64,000 bases of DNA from Bradyrhizobium diazoefficiens (GCF_016612535.1 NZ_JAENXS010000002.1:1364001-1428000), one strand, 5' to 3'. Positions 8,961-17,446 are shown, counted from the stretch's first letter. Program-made: numbers and translations. Notes: a model not told the origin generated them from the sequence alone.

Positions 8961-10351
8961 CGCACCTCCCGCTGGCTGACGACGCCGAGAGCCGGATCGG
9001 TGCTCGGCGCCGGATAGATGCCGACGTCGAACTTGCCGGTGCGCGCATCGCGGATGTCCTGATCAATGTTCGTCCAGGCTGGTCCGTCACTGAACCGCTG
9101 CCGGACATAGGTCACGAGAGCCCGGAGTTGCTCGTCGCTCATGGCCTCGCTGAAGCCCGGCATGATCGGGCTGCGCAGACCATTGGACGGTGGCAGGCCC
9201 CAAAGCACCACATTGATCAGATTGCGGGCCGTGGGGCCGTTCGGCCCCGTGCTCCGCGCCAGATCGATTCCGCCATACGGCACGGCGCGCCTACTCTCGT
9301 GGCATGGTGCGCAGGTCGCGGTATAGATGGCACCGCCCGTGGTCGTCATCGTCGGTGTCGTGGTCTCGGTGTCGCCGCTCGTCGATCCCGCGCCGCGACC
9401 AACCTCGGTCGTGGATTTGAGGATTGCGCGTCCTCGCTGCGCCCGCTCAAGCGAAGGTGGGCCGGCGATGTCGGCGACGTACGTGGCCATCGCCGCAAGG
9501 TCGTCGTCGGGCAGCACGCCGAGATTGTCGATGACCGGCGCCATGGGACCGCGCGCGGCGCCGTGCGCGGCATGCCAGCCGTGGCGGAGATAGTGAAAGA
9601 GAGCATCCTTGTCCCAGGGGACGGAAGACGGCGAGTTGGCGTTCAGCGCGTAGGCGGTCCAGCCCTCGGCCTCACCACCAGTGTAGGGTTTGTTGCGCTG
9701 CTCAGCCCCGAGGGTATTGCGCGGGGTGTGGCAACTGCCGCAGTGGGCAAGGCCCTCGACGAGATAGGCGCCGCGATTCCACGCCGCATCACGCTGAGAG
9801 TCTGGCTGAAATACGCCCGGGCGGAAAAACAGGAGCTTCCAGCCGGCGACCGCAAAGCGCAAGTTCAAGGGAAACCGGAGATCGTTGGGAGGTGCCTCCG
9901 CGCGCACCGGCTGACGGGTCATGAAATAGGCATACAGCGCACCGATATCTTCGCCGGTGACGTGCGTGAAGTGATCGTAAGGGAACGCGGGATAGAGATG
10001 TCGGCCTTCCCGGTCGACGCCATCGTGCATGGCCCGCGCGAACGCCGCCTCCGACCAGCGGCCGATTCCGGTCTCGGCGTCAGGTGTAATGTTGGTCGTA
10101 AAGATCGACCCGAACTGGGTCGGAATCCGCAATCCACCGGCGAAACTCGGCCCGTTGGCTCGCGTATGGCAGGTGTTGCAGTTGCCGATCGACGCGAGCA
10201 CGTCGCCGCGACGCACGAGCTCCGGATCGAAACTGGATGCCTTTGGCGGATCGATCGCGGGGATCGCGGAATGCCAAGCGAACACGCCGTAGCTGCCGGA
10301 TACGAGCACGACCAGCAAGACCACCAAGCCGATCAGCCGAGATAAGACCAT
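8957..10351 (-). CDS. Tri-haem cytochrome c electron acceptor subunit
   Basis: A protein with three CxxCH haem sites (CNTCH, CGSCH, CAPCH), the layout of cytochrome subunits of membrane alcohol and aldehyde dehydrogenases. An N-terminal hydrophobic segment begins with MVLSRLIGLVVLLVVLV, so I place the start at 10351; an upstream in-frame ATG at 10420 would add 23 polar residues ahead of the anchor. It accepts electrons from the Mo/Fe-S pair and delivers them to quinone or a downstream cytochrome. The haem domain spacing includes a low-complexity threonine/glycine linker before the third haem. Confidence 0.85.
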   Translation of the reverse strand: MVLSRLIGLVVLLVVLVSGSYGVFAWHSAIPAIDPPKASSFDPELVRRGDVLASIGNCNTCHTRANGPSFAGGLRIPTQFGSIFTTNITPDAETGIGRWSEAAFARAMHDGVDREGRHLYPAFPYDHFTHVTGEDIGALYAYFMTRQPVRAEAPPNDLRFPLNLRFAVAGWKLLFFRPGVFQPDSQRDAAWNRGAYLVEGLAHCGSCHTPRNTLGAEQRNKPYTGGEAEGWTAYALNANSPSSVPWDKDALFHYLRHGWHAAHGAARGPMAPVIDNLGVLPDDDLAAMATYVADIAGPPSLERAQRGRAILKSTTEVGRGAGSTSGDTETTTPTMTTTGGAIYTATCAPCHESRRAVPYGGIDLARSTGPNGPTARNLINVVLWGLPPSNGLRSPIMPGFSEAMSDEQLRALVTYVRQRFSDGPAWTNIDQDIRDARTGKFDVGIYPAPSTDPALGVVSQREVR

Positions 10352-10639
10352 CCACACGTGTCCGCCGCGCCTGAATTTGACAACGGCGCCCGATCGCCCG
10401 AGTTCCTCACAGCGTCCCACCGGCTTTTCTCGTCAGGACCGAAGCTGGAATTGCACGTCCCACAACGCATTTAGTCCCAATGCAGTTCATATAGTTGCCG
10501 ACCGAAATTAACCCCGGGATGGTTTCGTTGCGACATCGGACGGAGTGTCTTCAACGTCGCAAGCAACGTATTTGCGACCCACGCGTTCTCCGCTGGATTC
10601 ACGGCTTCACAAGATCGCAGTTCATGACGGCATTCGAAC

Positions 10640-11407
10640 ATGGCACGCGTCCTGATCGGCACGTCCGGCTGGCATTACCAGTCCTGGCGCGGCTCCTTTT
10701 TTCCGGAAGGTTTGCCGCTGAAACAGCAGCTTCGTTTTTACGCCAGCCAGTTCGAGACCACCGAGCTGAACGGTGTCTTCTACCGCACACCGACGCCCGA
10801 GGCGGTGAAGGCTTGGCGGGAGCAGACCGGCGAGGACTTCATCTTCGCCTGGAAGGCGTCCAAATTCATCACGCATTGGAAGCGTCTGTCCGATGCCAGC
10901 GAAAACAGCCTCGCGCTGCTGGAGGATCGCGCTTCCTTACTTGTCGGCAAGGTTGGTCCGATCCTGTTCCAGCTGCCGCCGCAGTTCGAAGCCAATGCCG
11001 ACAGGCTTGCCTCCTTCTTCAAGCTGCTGTCGAAGAAGCGCCGCTACAGTTTCGAGTTTCGGCATCCGAGCTGGTATCAATCCCGCATCCTGCGGATGCT
11101 GGCGGACGAGAACATCTCGCTCTGTCTGTCAGATCATCACGATGCACCGGCGCCCTGGAAGCGCACAGCCGACTTCGTCTATGTGCGCGGTCACGGCCCA
11201 AGCGGGCGTTACCACGGCCACTACACCAAGCCCACGCTCGCGCAATGGGCGAGGCGCATCACATCCTGGAAGCGGCAGGGCTGCGACGTCTATGTCTATT
11301 TCGACAACGACCAGAAGAGCGCAGCGCCAGCCGATGCGCGGAAGCTGAAGGCGTTGCTCGAGCCCACGCTCAGGGACCACCCGCAACCGAACCGGCGATC
11401 ACCATGA
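10640..11407 (+). CDS. DUF72 (YecE-like) protein
   Basis: A 255-residue DUF72 TIM-barrel protein. Family hallmarks are IGTSGWHYQSWRGSFFPEGL at the N-terminus, FETTELNGVFYRTP, the FEFRHPSW motif, and YVYFDNDQ near the C-terminus. The biochemical role of the family is not settled; homologues often sit near DNA-repair or stress genes. Its 3' end overlaps the minus-strand small gene 11370-11543 by 38 bases. The 219-base leader holds an imperfect inverted repeat around 10528-10567 of unknown meaning. Confidence 0.85.
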   Translation: MARVLIGTSGWHYQSWRGSFFPEGLPLKQQLRFYASQFETTELNGVFYRTPTPEAVKAWREQTGEDFIFAWKASKFITHWKRLSDASENSLALLEDRASLLVGKVGPILFQLPPQFEANADRLASFFKLLSKKRRYSFEFRHPSWYQSRILRMLADENISLCLSDHHDAPAPWKRTADFVYVRGHGPSGRYHGHYTKPTLAQWARRITSWKRQGCDVYVYFDNDQKSAAPADARKLKALLEPTLRDHPQPNRRSP

Positions 11408-11543
11408 CGAGATCGGCAAGATCGACCTTTCCGTTGACGATCAGCTCCTCCGAGGAACCTTCAACCTTCAGCGATTGCGGCCGGTTGGCCGCCTGACGCA
11501 TCAACTCGTCCAAAATTGCTTCCTTGAGTTTTTCTTCCAGCAT
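11370..11543 (-). CDS. Small acidic protein downstream of copper-storage-like gene
   Basis: A 57-residue protein starting at the ATG 11543 (MLEEKLKEAILDELMRQA). It ends in a hydrophobic stretch (DLADLVMVIAGSVAGGP). The start lies 11 bases after the stop of the cysteine-rich gene at 11554, so the two are probably co-transcribed. No family was recognised. The charged N-terminus and helical pattern look protein-like, although it overlaps the 3' end of the DUF72 gene on the other strand. Confidence 0.5.
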   Translation of the reverse strand: MLEEKLKEAILDELMRQAANRPQSLKVEGSSEELIVNGKVDLADLVMVIAGSVAGGP

Positions 11544-11553
11544 CGGCTTTCCC

Positions 11554-11883
11554 TCAGGTCGCCATGGCGCGGCAGGACTCGGCACACGATCGGCACATCG
11601 CGACGCATTCATCCATGCCGCCAAGGCGCTCGCAGTCCTGCGCACATTCGGCGCAGATCTCGGCACACTCGCCGCAGGTATGCTTGTGATGCGGGGTGTT
11701 GATGAGCATAAAGTGCGCTGATGTCCGGCACATTTCGGCGCACGCCATCATCAGGCGGAAATGCTTCGGCTCGACATGCTTTCCGCCGGTCTCAAGGCAG
11801 TGGTTCATGGCCGTGCCGAGGCAGGCCTGATAACAGCTCATGCAGAGCTCGATACAACGGGTCATATCTTCGATACGGGCCAT
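11554..11883 (-). CDS. Four-helix-bundle cysteine-rich copper-binding protein (Csp-like)
   Basis: A 109-residue protein with 16 cysteines arranged as CxxxC and CxxC pairs along helices, plus several histidines between helices 2 and 3 (TPHHKHTC). This is the DUF326/Csp3 signature, in which cysteines inside a four-helix bundle store many Cu(I) ions. There is no signal peptide, so a cytosolic copper store is expected. It may protect against or buffer copper for the copper oxidase encoded at 31-34 kb, though this link is inferred. A CDF metal exporter lies upstream. Confidence 0.85.
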   Translation of the reverse strand: MARIEDMTRCIELCMSCYQACLGTAMNHCLETGGKHVEPKHFRLMMACAEMCRTSAHFMLINTPHHKHTCGECAEICAECAQDCERLGGMDECVAMCRSCAESCRAMAT

Positions 11884-11999
11884 CTATAGTAACTCCCATT
11901 GTCCTGGAGACACGCCCCGCCAACCAAAGCCACGCGCAGCGCTTGGTTCCTGGAGCCAGACTTGGTTGCGTTCTCTTCATCTCCTCCTCTGAAAGCGCT

Positions 12000-12953
12000 C
12001 TAGGACCTCGTTCCCCGGCGCCGCGCACGAACGGCGCGGTAGCGCGCGTTGGTCTGGGGCTTGATGAACAAGGCTGCGACGCTAGGATGTCGCTTGCGGA
12101 TCTCATTCTCGATCGAGATGACGGACTGTTCGATGTCATCAGCGCGCCTGTCGTCCGCGAACTCGACGCTCAGCGCGGCAACGACTTCGGCCGGCGATAG
12201 TTGCACGGTCAGGAGTCCGTTGGCCCGAAGCACGCCGGGCGAATGACGTGCGATATCGAGGATGGAGCGCGACAGTTCCGTATGAGCGGGCTCGCCGATC
12301 AAGAGACTCATGCTCTCTCTTGCGAGCCCGATGGACGCAACCCCGAGCAGGAGGCCGATCAGGATCGAGCCGACGCCATCCCAGACCGGCTGCGCCAGCA
12401 ACATCGCCGCGGCGGTCGTTGCAGCCGCAATCACGATACCGACCAGCGCGGCGCTGTCTTCCAGCAGCACCATGAAGGCCGGAGGGTCCTTGCTGCGCAC
12501 GAAGGCTTCGTACCAGCCAAGCCGGGCGTGCTCCGACCCGAAGTGGCGCAACGCAAACAGCCACGAGACGCCCTCGAACACGAACGATAGGCCGAGCACG
12601 ACGAAGCTGATGACGGGATCCTGTATCGGCTCGGGTGCAGTCACATGCAGGACGCCCTGATAGAGCGAGACGCCGGCGCCGAGCGCGAAGATCAGGAGCG
12701 CGACGATGAAGCTCCAGAAATAGAGTTCGCGCCCGTAGCCGAGCGGATGGGATTCGTCGGGCGGACGGCTCGCGCGGTAGTAACCATAGAGCAGCAGCAC
12801 CTCATTGGTGGTATCGACCACCGAATGCACGGCCTCGCTCATCATCGCGGAGCTTCCGGTCCAGGCGGCGGCTGCGATCTTGGTGGCCGCAACCAGGCTG
12901 TTGCCGACGAGCGCAGCATAGACGATAGTCTTCGACGATCCTTCTGCGGCCAT
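12000..12953 (-). CDS. Cation diffusion facilitator transporter
   Basis: A 317-residue CDF-family metal exporter. The first metal-site helix reads SEAVHSVVDTTNE (near residue 40), the second has LLEDSAALVGI (near residue 165), and the cytoplasmic C-terminal ferredoxin-like domain follows the last helix (from about residue 215). The long TM3-TM4 region and overall layout resemble the SLC30A9/ZitB-like subgroup. Substrate is probably zinc, iron or another divalent ion. It stands next to the copper-storage-like gene but no metal-responsive site was recognised. Confidence 0.83.
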   Translation of the reverse strand: MAAEGSSKTIVYAALVGNSLVAATKIAAAAWTGSSAMMSEAVHSVVDTTNEVLLLYGYYRASRPPDESHPLGYGRELYFWSFIVALLIFALGAGVSLYQGVLHVTAPEPIQDPVISFVVLGLSFVFEGVSWLFALRHFGSEHARLGWYEAFVRSKDPPAFMVLLEDSAALVGIVIAAATTAAAMLLAQPVWDGVGSILIGLLLGVASIGLARESMSLLIGEPAHTELSRSILDIARHSPGVLRANGLLTVQLSPAEVVAALSVEFADDRRADDIEQSVISIENEIRKRHPSVAALFIKPQTNARYRAVRARRRGTRS

Positions 12954-13023
12954 TTCACCAAAACTCTCTGTTCACATCGCCGAGTCCATCCGCACCGGTC
13001 GGACGTCGAGCGGTTCGGCGGTC

Positions 13024-14100
13024 TCACTTCGGAATTGGATCGGACAGGCCGGCTCCGGGGTGCTGGAGCCGCCCGCTCCGAGCCAGCTTCACGGCGTGGC
13101 CCAACGCGCGGGCTGCATTCAGCACCTGCTGTTGGAATGCACGGTCTTCATCCAGATCGTCATGCGACGTCGCGTACGGCTCCATGTAGCCGACATAGCC
13201 GTCCATCTCGCCCAAGCGGCCGGCGGAGATCAGGTGCATGTCGGTCAGCCAGTCGGACAAGGTTCTACGCACGCCTTCAGCGCCGACGCTGTCGCCGTGC
13301 ACGACGAGCCCGAAATGGCGCCCGGCGAGATGGCGCGGATAGGGCCAGCCCTTCAGCTCCAGTGCCTTGGCCTCGGTGACTTTCTTGCCGTGCGTCGATG
13401 TCGGATCGGGATTACCGCCGTCGGCGCAGACCAGACGATCCATCATCGCCTTGAGTCCGCCCGGCACGTGATACCAGTTCACCGGTGTCACGATCAGGAT
13501 GCCGTGCGCTCCGACCCAGAGCGGGTAGATCTCGTTCATCCAGTCGCTACTCTGGCCGAGTGAATAGTTCGGATAGCAGCTGCACGGCCAGTGGCACAGC
13601 GGCATGGCCGTGGAGACGCAGGATTTGCAAGGGTGGATGTTCACGCCAAGCTCGGACGTGAGGCGCGACAGATCCAGGATATCGACGACAAAACCCATCT
13701 CGGCGAAAACGGGCTCGGCCAGATTGACCATGCGCCAGGTCTTGGACATCTCGCCGGGACAGGTGTGCTCGCTGCGGGCTGAGCCGTTGATGATGAGGAT
13801 CCGCGGCACGCTACTGGCATCGTCGTGCCGCCGCTGCGCCTCGATAATGGCGGCGCGCGTTGCCAGCCAATCCGTGGCAAGATCGTAGTCGGGATCGGCG
13901 AAGCCAGGGCCCGCCTTCCGCGTCACTGGCGACTTGCGCGAATGGCTGTAAGCGTCCCAGGCCGCGCCTACGATCGCATCGAGCTCCCGCTTAAGGGAAG
14001 CAAAGGCGGGATCGATGAACTGGCTTCTGTAACGCCGCTCGAATGCCTCGCGCGACAGCTTGACGGGCGGCATCCCTTTGCGAACGTCCGGTTCCGTCAT
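13024..14100 (-). CDS. Flavodoxin-fold NAD(P)H-dependent reductase-like protein
   Basis: A 358-residue protein with a central NADPH-dependent FMN-reductase/flavodoxin-like fold (about residues 95-300): ILIINGSARSEHTCPG is the phosphate-binding loop and VTPVNWYHVPGGLKAMMDR the conserved active-site loop. It is longer than typical members, with an N-terminal helical extension of about 90 residues and an extra cysteine cluster (HPCKSCVSTAMPLCHWPCSC). A GGAAC-N17-GGTT site lies upstream (14133-14158). A quinone or metal reductase role in stress is inferred. Confidence 0.75.
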   Translation of the reverse strand: MTEPDVRKGMPPVKLSREAFERRYRSQFIDPAFASLKRELDAIVGAAWDAYSHSRKSPVTRKAGPGFADPDYDLATDWLATRAAIIEAQRRHDDASSVPRILIINGSARSEHTCPGEMSKTWRMVNLAEPVFAEMGFVVDILDLSRLTSELGVNIHPCKSCVSTAMPLCHWPCSCYPNYSLGQSSDWMNEIYPLWVGAHGILIVTPVNWYHVPGGLKAMMDRLVCADGGNPDPTSTHGKKVTEAKALELKGWPYPRHLAGRHFGLVVHGDSVGAEGVRRTLSDWLTDMHLISAGRLGEMDGYVGYMEPYATSHDDLDEDRAFQQQVLNAARALGHAVKLARSGRLQHPGAGLSDPIPK

Positions 14101-14132
14101 GCTGCTCCTCGTGAGATTGGTATGATCGTGCC

Positions 14133-14158
14133 AACCCGAGAGACCACGGTGCGGTTCC
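14133..14158 (-). promoter_or_regulatory. Candidate EcfG-type promoter (flavodoxin gene)
   Basis: Minus strand reads GGAAC (14158-14154), 17 bases, GGTT (14136-14133), 33 bases before the ATG at 14100. It matches the alphaproteobacterial general-stress sigma EcfG consensus GGAAC-N16/17-CGTT with one change in the -10. Confidence 0.5.
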
Positions 14159-14209
14159 TCGGCGCGATCTTCGCCGATCCCTTCCGCGATCAGGACGCGA
14201 ATTCGCGTT

Positions 14210-14732
14210 CTCGCGGCGCGGCACGCCCGAGCTTTACCTCAATGCTTCACCCTCAATTGAAAGAGGGTGCAGGGAAGACCGGGTGCCGGCTGGCACCCGC
14301 GGTCCACTGTGCGAAATTGCAGATAGAAGAACTGCACAGCGGCACACAGGTGAAGCCAAAACATCCGGCCTTCCCTGCGCAGTGGTTTGACGGCTTATGT
14401 CGTGATCTCCCCGGGGAGCGATGCACTATTGCCCCCGTCGCCTTGCGGATGACTGATGCGCATGTCCGGTCGGACAGCACGCATCACCACAGACTTGGCG
14501 CACAGGCTCCGGGCGCCAGGACCACACGATTTTGCCGTACGCCGATCACACCGGTCGTGCGCGCGACAGCCTCGCTCACGGTTGCCCGCCCTGCAAAACC
14601 CTTCGCGCCGATGTGACCCACGCCCACCGCAATCCAGCCCGCGTTCGTGACGATCGCGATCGCCCCTCTTCCTTGGACCGGAGTAAGCGACACATACGCC
14701 GTTTCCGAATTTCGGTAAAGTGGAATATTTTT
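14210..14732. repeat. Dispersed structured repeat, copy 1
   Basis: This gene-free stretch between 14101 and 14924 is filled by a repeat that recurs at 53449-54066. Shared blocks are: a GCCCGAGCTTT head; a long inverted repeat (14270-14283 with 14365-14378, one mismatch) enclosing a GGGTGCC...GGCACCC hairpin; an ACGGCTTATGTCGT hairpin; a CTCCCCGGGGAG palindrome (14407-14418); the block CAGGACCACACGATTTTG (14517 on); and a 43-base tail (14690-14732) containing CCGAATTTCGG that is identical to copy 2. Several short open frames run through it but none looks coding. Confidence 0.8.
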
Positions 14733-14924
14733 GGCCGCGCACATTGCCCCACGCCTAGCGTGTTTTGTCCGTCAGGTAACGCAAGGTCTTGTAGCCCAAA
14801 ATCGAACCAAAACTGCCAAAGAGGTAGATTCCGATACCGCCGGGCGCGGTATCGCACCGGGTATGCAGATCCCGCGCAGCAAGTCAGGACCGGCCCGGCT
14901 TGAGCCGGGACGGTCCCGAGCGGA

Positions 14925-15173
14925 CTACCACTCCACCCAATCATCACCGCGCCAGTAGCCTCGCCCCTCGTGCTCGCGGAACGTGATACCCGGACCAGCC
15001 CTCCAGGAGTCCTCGTGAATAATCACGCCAGCACCAGGTGGATAAGCGTATCGCTCGTGAGTGTGCCAACAAACGTCGCCGGTGCACACCACCGCCGCCG
15101 ATGCGCCCATTGTGGAACCTATCAACAGTCCGCAGCAAACAGCCGCTGCTCGAAGACTGCTGAATGGGGTCAT
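14925..15173 (-). CDS. Small secreted protein of unknown function
   Basis: An 82-residue protein. The ATG at 15173 is chosen because AAAGGAGAA sits just upstream and the first 27 residues form a clear signal peptide (RAAAVCCGLLIGSTMGASA). The mature part is short, with CTGDVCWHTHERY containing a likely disulfide, and ends in tryptophan/glycine-rich WRGDDWVEW. No family was recognised. A GGAAC-N16-CATT motif lies upstream (15206-15230). It resembles the other small secreted genes at 16162 and 38598 in design, not in sequence. Confidence 0.6.
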   Translation of the reverse strand: MTPFSSLRAAAVCCGLLIGSTMGASAAVVCTGDVCWHTHERYAYPPGAGVIIHEDSWRAGPGITFREHEGRGYWRGDDWVEW

Positions 15174-15205
15174 GTGCCTTCTCCTTTGAATACTGCCCCG
15201 GACGA

Positions 15206-15230
15206 AATGCTGCATTGGCAGCGACGTTCC
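15206..15230 (-). promoter_or_regulatory. Candidate EcfG-type promoter (small secreted protein)
   Basis: Minus strand GGAAC (15230-15226), 16 bases, CATT (15209-15206). The -10 differs at one position from CGTT. It lies 33 bases before the ATG at 15173. Confidence 0.4.
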
Positions 15231-15410
15231 TGTCGCCGAGACGTTCGATTCTAGATCGAATGGGAACATCGGGGACCACGCGGCGATTGCAGCACAAGGC
15301 TCGGCTGGTACCGCCATGAACCACCTCGACCTTCCGGGCGGGCAATAGCGTGTGTTGGGTCTTGCAGCCGATTGCCCGAAGTCCCGACATCGTGATTTCG
15401 AGCCATAAAA

Positions 15411-15435
15411 GGAACCTCTGCTTTCGATTTTGGTT
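15411..15435 (+). promoter_or_regulatory. Candidate EcfG-type promoter (CBS gene)
   Basis: GGAAC (15411-15415), 16 bases, GGTT (15432-15435), 20 bases before the CBS-protein ATG at 15456. One mismatch to the -10 consensus CGTT. Confidence 0.5.
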
Positions 15436-15455
15436 GGCGGCCAATCAGTGAAAGG

Positions 15456-15905
15456 ATGGCTTCAATGAGAGTTTGCGATGCAATGACTCCCAGCGTTCAG
15501 CTCTGCACTCCGCAAGACAGCATCAGGGATGCGGCCGAGGCGATGACGGCGCTCAATGTTGGACTCCTGCCCGTGGCAGACAACGACCGTTTGGTGGGAA
15601 TGATATCCGACCGCGATATTGCTACACGCGGTGTAGCGATGGGCCGAGGTCCGGATGCGCTGGTGCGCGATGTCATGACCACCGATGTCAAATACTGCTT
15701 CGAAGACCAGGACCTCGATGAGATTACCCGCAACATGGCCGATATTCAGGTGCGGCGGTTGCCCGTGCTCAATCGAGACAAGCGGTTGGTCGGCATCATT
15801 GCGCTTGGCGATATTGCCGTTTCCAAGGCAGGCGACGGCGCAACAACGGCCCTGTGTGGAATCTCGCAGCCAGGCGGACAACACGCGGGCTCGGTCATCG
15901 GCTAA
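15456..15905 (+). CDS. CBS-domain protein
   Basis: A 149-residue protein consisting of two tandem CBS motifs (about residues 8-62 and 75-130), each with the GMISDRDIATRG / GIIALGDIAVSK type end. Such stand-alone CBS pairs bind adenine nucleotides and are common stress-associated proteins in rhizobia. There is no fused catalytic domain. ATG at 15456 follows GAAAGG; a second ATG three codons on (15465) is possible. It has its own EcfG-like promoter. Confidence 0.85.
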   Translation: MASMRVCDAMTPSVQLCTPQDSIRDAAEAMTALNVGLLPVADNDRLVGMISDRDIATRGVAMGRGPDALVRDVMTTDVKYCFEDQDLDEITRNMADIQVRRLPVLNRDKRLVGIIALGDIAVSKAGDGATTALCGISQPGGQHAGSVIG

Positions 15906-15968
15906 GGCAATAGGTCGAGCTTAAGATCAGCAGTGGAGTCCGCGGGCTGACACCTTGAAAATTTTCGG

Positions 15969-15993
15969 GGAACGACTGCCAAGGACCAATGTT
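15969..15993 (+). promoter_or_regulatory. Candidate EcfG-type promoter (glycine/tyrosine-rich protein)
   Basis: GGAAC (15969-15973), 16 bases, TGTT (15990-15993). The next gene on this strand starts at 16162, leaving a leader of roughly 160 bases, which also holds a CCCCG/CGGGG hairpin followed by TCTTCTTTT (16052-16090). Confidence 0.4.
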
Positions 15994-16161
15994 ATCAACA
16001 CAGAGCAAATAGCTTTTCAAAGGCGCAATCCTTGAAGAGCGAAAGCCCGAGCCCCGTCATTCACATCATGTGGTGGCGGGGTCTTCTTTTGCGGGCGAGA
16101 AAGTCGGAAACCCATGAGGCGCTGGAGGGTTGTCCACGCGCACCTAGCGAAAGTAGGCAAC

Positions 16162-16461
16162 ATGAACCGAGTTCTATGGTCAGCCGTGCTGGCAGTTGCG
16201 TGCGCAACGGGAACAAGCAGCTTTGCTGCCCCTCTGGTTCATTCGTCCGAGATAACGGAGGGAACAACCGGGGTGCAGCAGGCGAGACTGGTTTGCGACG
16301 ACTACGGCAATTGCTATCGGACCGGAGGCCCACGCTACATCGAGCGTGATTACTATGACGATTACTATGGTCCGCGCGGCCCAGGTTTCGGCGTCTATGC
16401 GGGTCCGAGATACTACGGTGGCCCGCGTTTCGGCTTCGGGGTCGATATTGGCCATTGGTAG
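16162..16461 (+). CDS. Small secreted glycine/tyrosine-rich protein
   Basis: A 99-residue protein whose start at 16162 is set by a signal peptide (MNRVLWSAVLAVACATG to SFAA). The mature protein has one CDDYGNC motif, an acidic DYYDDYYG patch and a C-terminal YGGPRFGFGVDIGHW repeat-like glycine-rich tail. An upstream in-frame ATG (16114) would put a charged stretch before the signal and is rejected. No known family; cell-envelope location is inferred. Confidence 0.6.
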   Translation: MNRVLWSAVLAVACATGTSSFAAPLVHSSEITEGTTGVQQARLVCDDYGNCYRTGGPRYIERDYYDDYYGPRGPGFGVYAGPRYYGGPRFGFGVDIGHW

Positions 16462-16522
16462 TGCGGGCCAACCGAGCATCCTTGAACGCGTCTCAGGCCT
16501 CGCTGCCCTGAACCGAGACAGC

Positions 16523-16590
16523 GAAGCCTTGGCATCCGAAGCCTTGGCATCCGAAGTGGGCTTTCAGCAGAGCAGCCCTGTGAGCCCACT
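16523..16590. repeat. 15-base tandem duplication and 8-bp inverted repeat
   Basis: A 15-base unit beginning GAAGCCTTGG occurs twice in direct tandem (16523-16537, 16538-16552). It is followed by an inverted repeat AGTGGGCT (16555-16562) / AGCCCACT (16583-16590). It lies between convergent genes, so the inverted repeat may act as a shared terminator, although no T-run follows. Confidence 0.5.
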
Positions 16591-16600
16591 CCCGACCTAC

Positions 16601-17287
16601 TCAGGCGGGCGTGAAGCGGGCAAGATCGTGGATCCCGAATGTCTGCTCGATCGCCGTCACTCTCGCCACATACCTCTCGAATCCGTCCTCTCCGAATTTG
16701 CGCCGTTCGTCGCGCTCGAAGTCCTCTGCCATGGCGTCGAACTCATGCGCGGAGACGATGCCGCGCAGCTTTGGAAAGAGCTCCGTGTCCTCGCGCGCCT
16801 CGTGCGGCCTGTACATAGACACGAAGCTTTGAATGCACGCGATCAGGCGACTCCGGCTTTCACCCGGCACCTGGCTTGGCGGCACCAGGCCTAGAATTGT
16901 ATCGGTGAGACGGCGGCCAGCCTGATGCTGCTGGTAGAGTACATTGACGAGCTCGACCATCTGCCCGGCTTTGCGAAAACGGGGAAATAGCTGCTGTTCC
17001 TCGTTACGCTCGTGATAGTCTTCGATGAATTCGTGAATGATGCCAGCGGCGCGCGCCAGGATAGCCACATCGAAATCCTCGCCGCGTGCAAACTTTTGCA
17101 AGCCCGCTTCGTAGACCAGCAGGACGCGGTTGAGCACTCCGTGCTCGCGCATCAGGTCTTCGGATGGCGTCACCGCCGTGGCCGGATCGGTCTCCGCCGC
17201 GTGCGCGCGGCTCGGACCGGCGGCGCTCGCGATCAATAATCCCGAAGTCGCATGAACAAGATGTCGACGGTCGAAAATGGGGTTCAT
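16601..17287 (-). CDS. Secreted hemerythrin-domain protein
   Basis: A 228-residue protein beginning at the ATG 17287 behind AAGGAGTT. It has an N-terminal signal (SGLLIASAAGPSRAHAA) followed by a hemerythrin HHE domain (about residues 45-205). Iron ligands are visible in REHGVLNRVL, HEFIEDYHERNEEQQLF, QQHQAGRR and RPHEAREDTELFPK. It probably binds a di-iron centre and senses or scavenges O2, NO or peroxide in the periplasm. The frame runs on to 17917 upstream but that part is opposite the cytochrome gene and non-coding. Promoter candidate at 17352-17376. Confidence 0.8.
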   Translation of the reverse strand: MNPIFDRRHLVHATSGLLIASAAGPSRAHAAETDPATAVTPSEDLMREHGVLNRVLLVYEAGLQKFARGEDFDVAILARAAGIIHEFIEDYHERNEEQQLFPRFRKAGQMVELVNVLYQQHQAGRRLTDTILGLVPPSQVPGESRSRLIACIQSFVSMYRPHEAREDTELFPKLRGIVSAHEFDAMAEDFERDERRKFGEDGFERYVARVTAIEQTFGIHDLARFTPA

Positions 17288-17351
17288 CGCCGAACTCCTT
17301 GCTGAAGGCACCAGCGCGTCGTCTACGGCGCGTGCCGGGCTGTTGCAGTCC

Positions 17352-17376
17352 AACAGGCCCGATGCAGCGCAGTTCC
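17352..17376 (-). promoter_or_regulatory. Candidate EcfG-type promoter (hemerythrin)
   Basis: Minus strand GGAAC (17376-17372), 16 bases, TGTT (17355-17352), 65 bases before the hemerythrin ATG. It is back-to-back with the plus-strand site at 17392, the two -35 boxes forming a palindrome GTTCCTGA...TCAGGAAC. Confidence 0.5.
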
Positions 17377-17391
17377 TGACGCGGGGAGTCA

Positions 17392-17416
17392 GGAACCGAC
17401 CCTGCCGGGAAGTGTT
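17392..17416 (+). promoter_or_regulatory. Candidate EcfG-type promoter (cytochrome c operon)
   Basis: GGAAC (17392-17396), 16 bases, TGTT (17413-17416), 30 bases before the cytochrome c ATG at 17447. Mirror image of the hemerythrin site. Confidence 0.5.
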
Positions 17417-17446
17417 GTCGCCGCTATCAAAGAAGGAGTGACGCCC

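Noticed and set aside
11926..11950. GGAAC site on the minus strand before the Csp-like gene as an EcfG promoter
   Set aside because: The base run 16 downstream is CTTT and the nearest GGTT is too far (about 20 bases), so it was not listed.
16052..16090. CCCCG/CGGGG hairpin followed by TCTTCTTTT as a terminator for the CBS gene
   Set aside because: Stem of only five pairs, a large loop, and it would lie inside the leader of the next gene; not strong enough to call.
16523..16552. Possible CRISPR-like repeat
   Set aside because: Only two directly abutting 15-base units without spacers.
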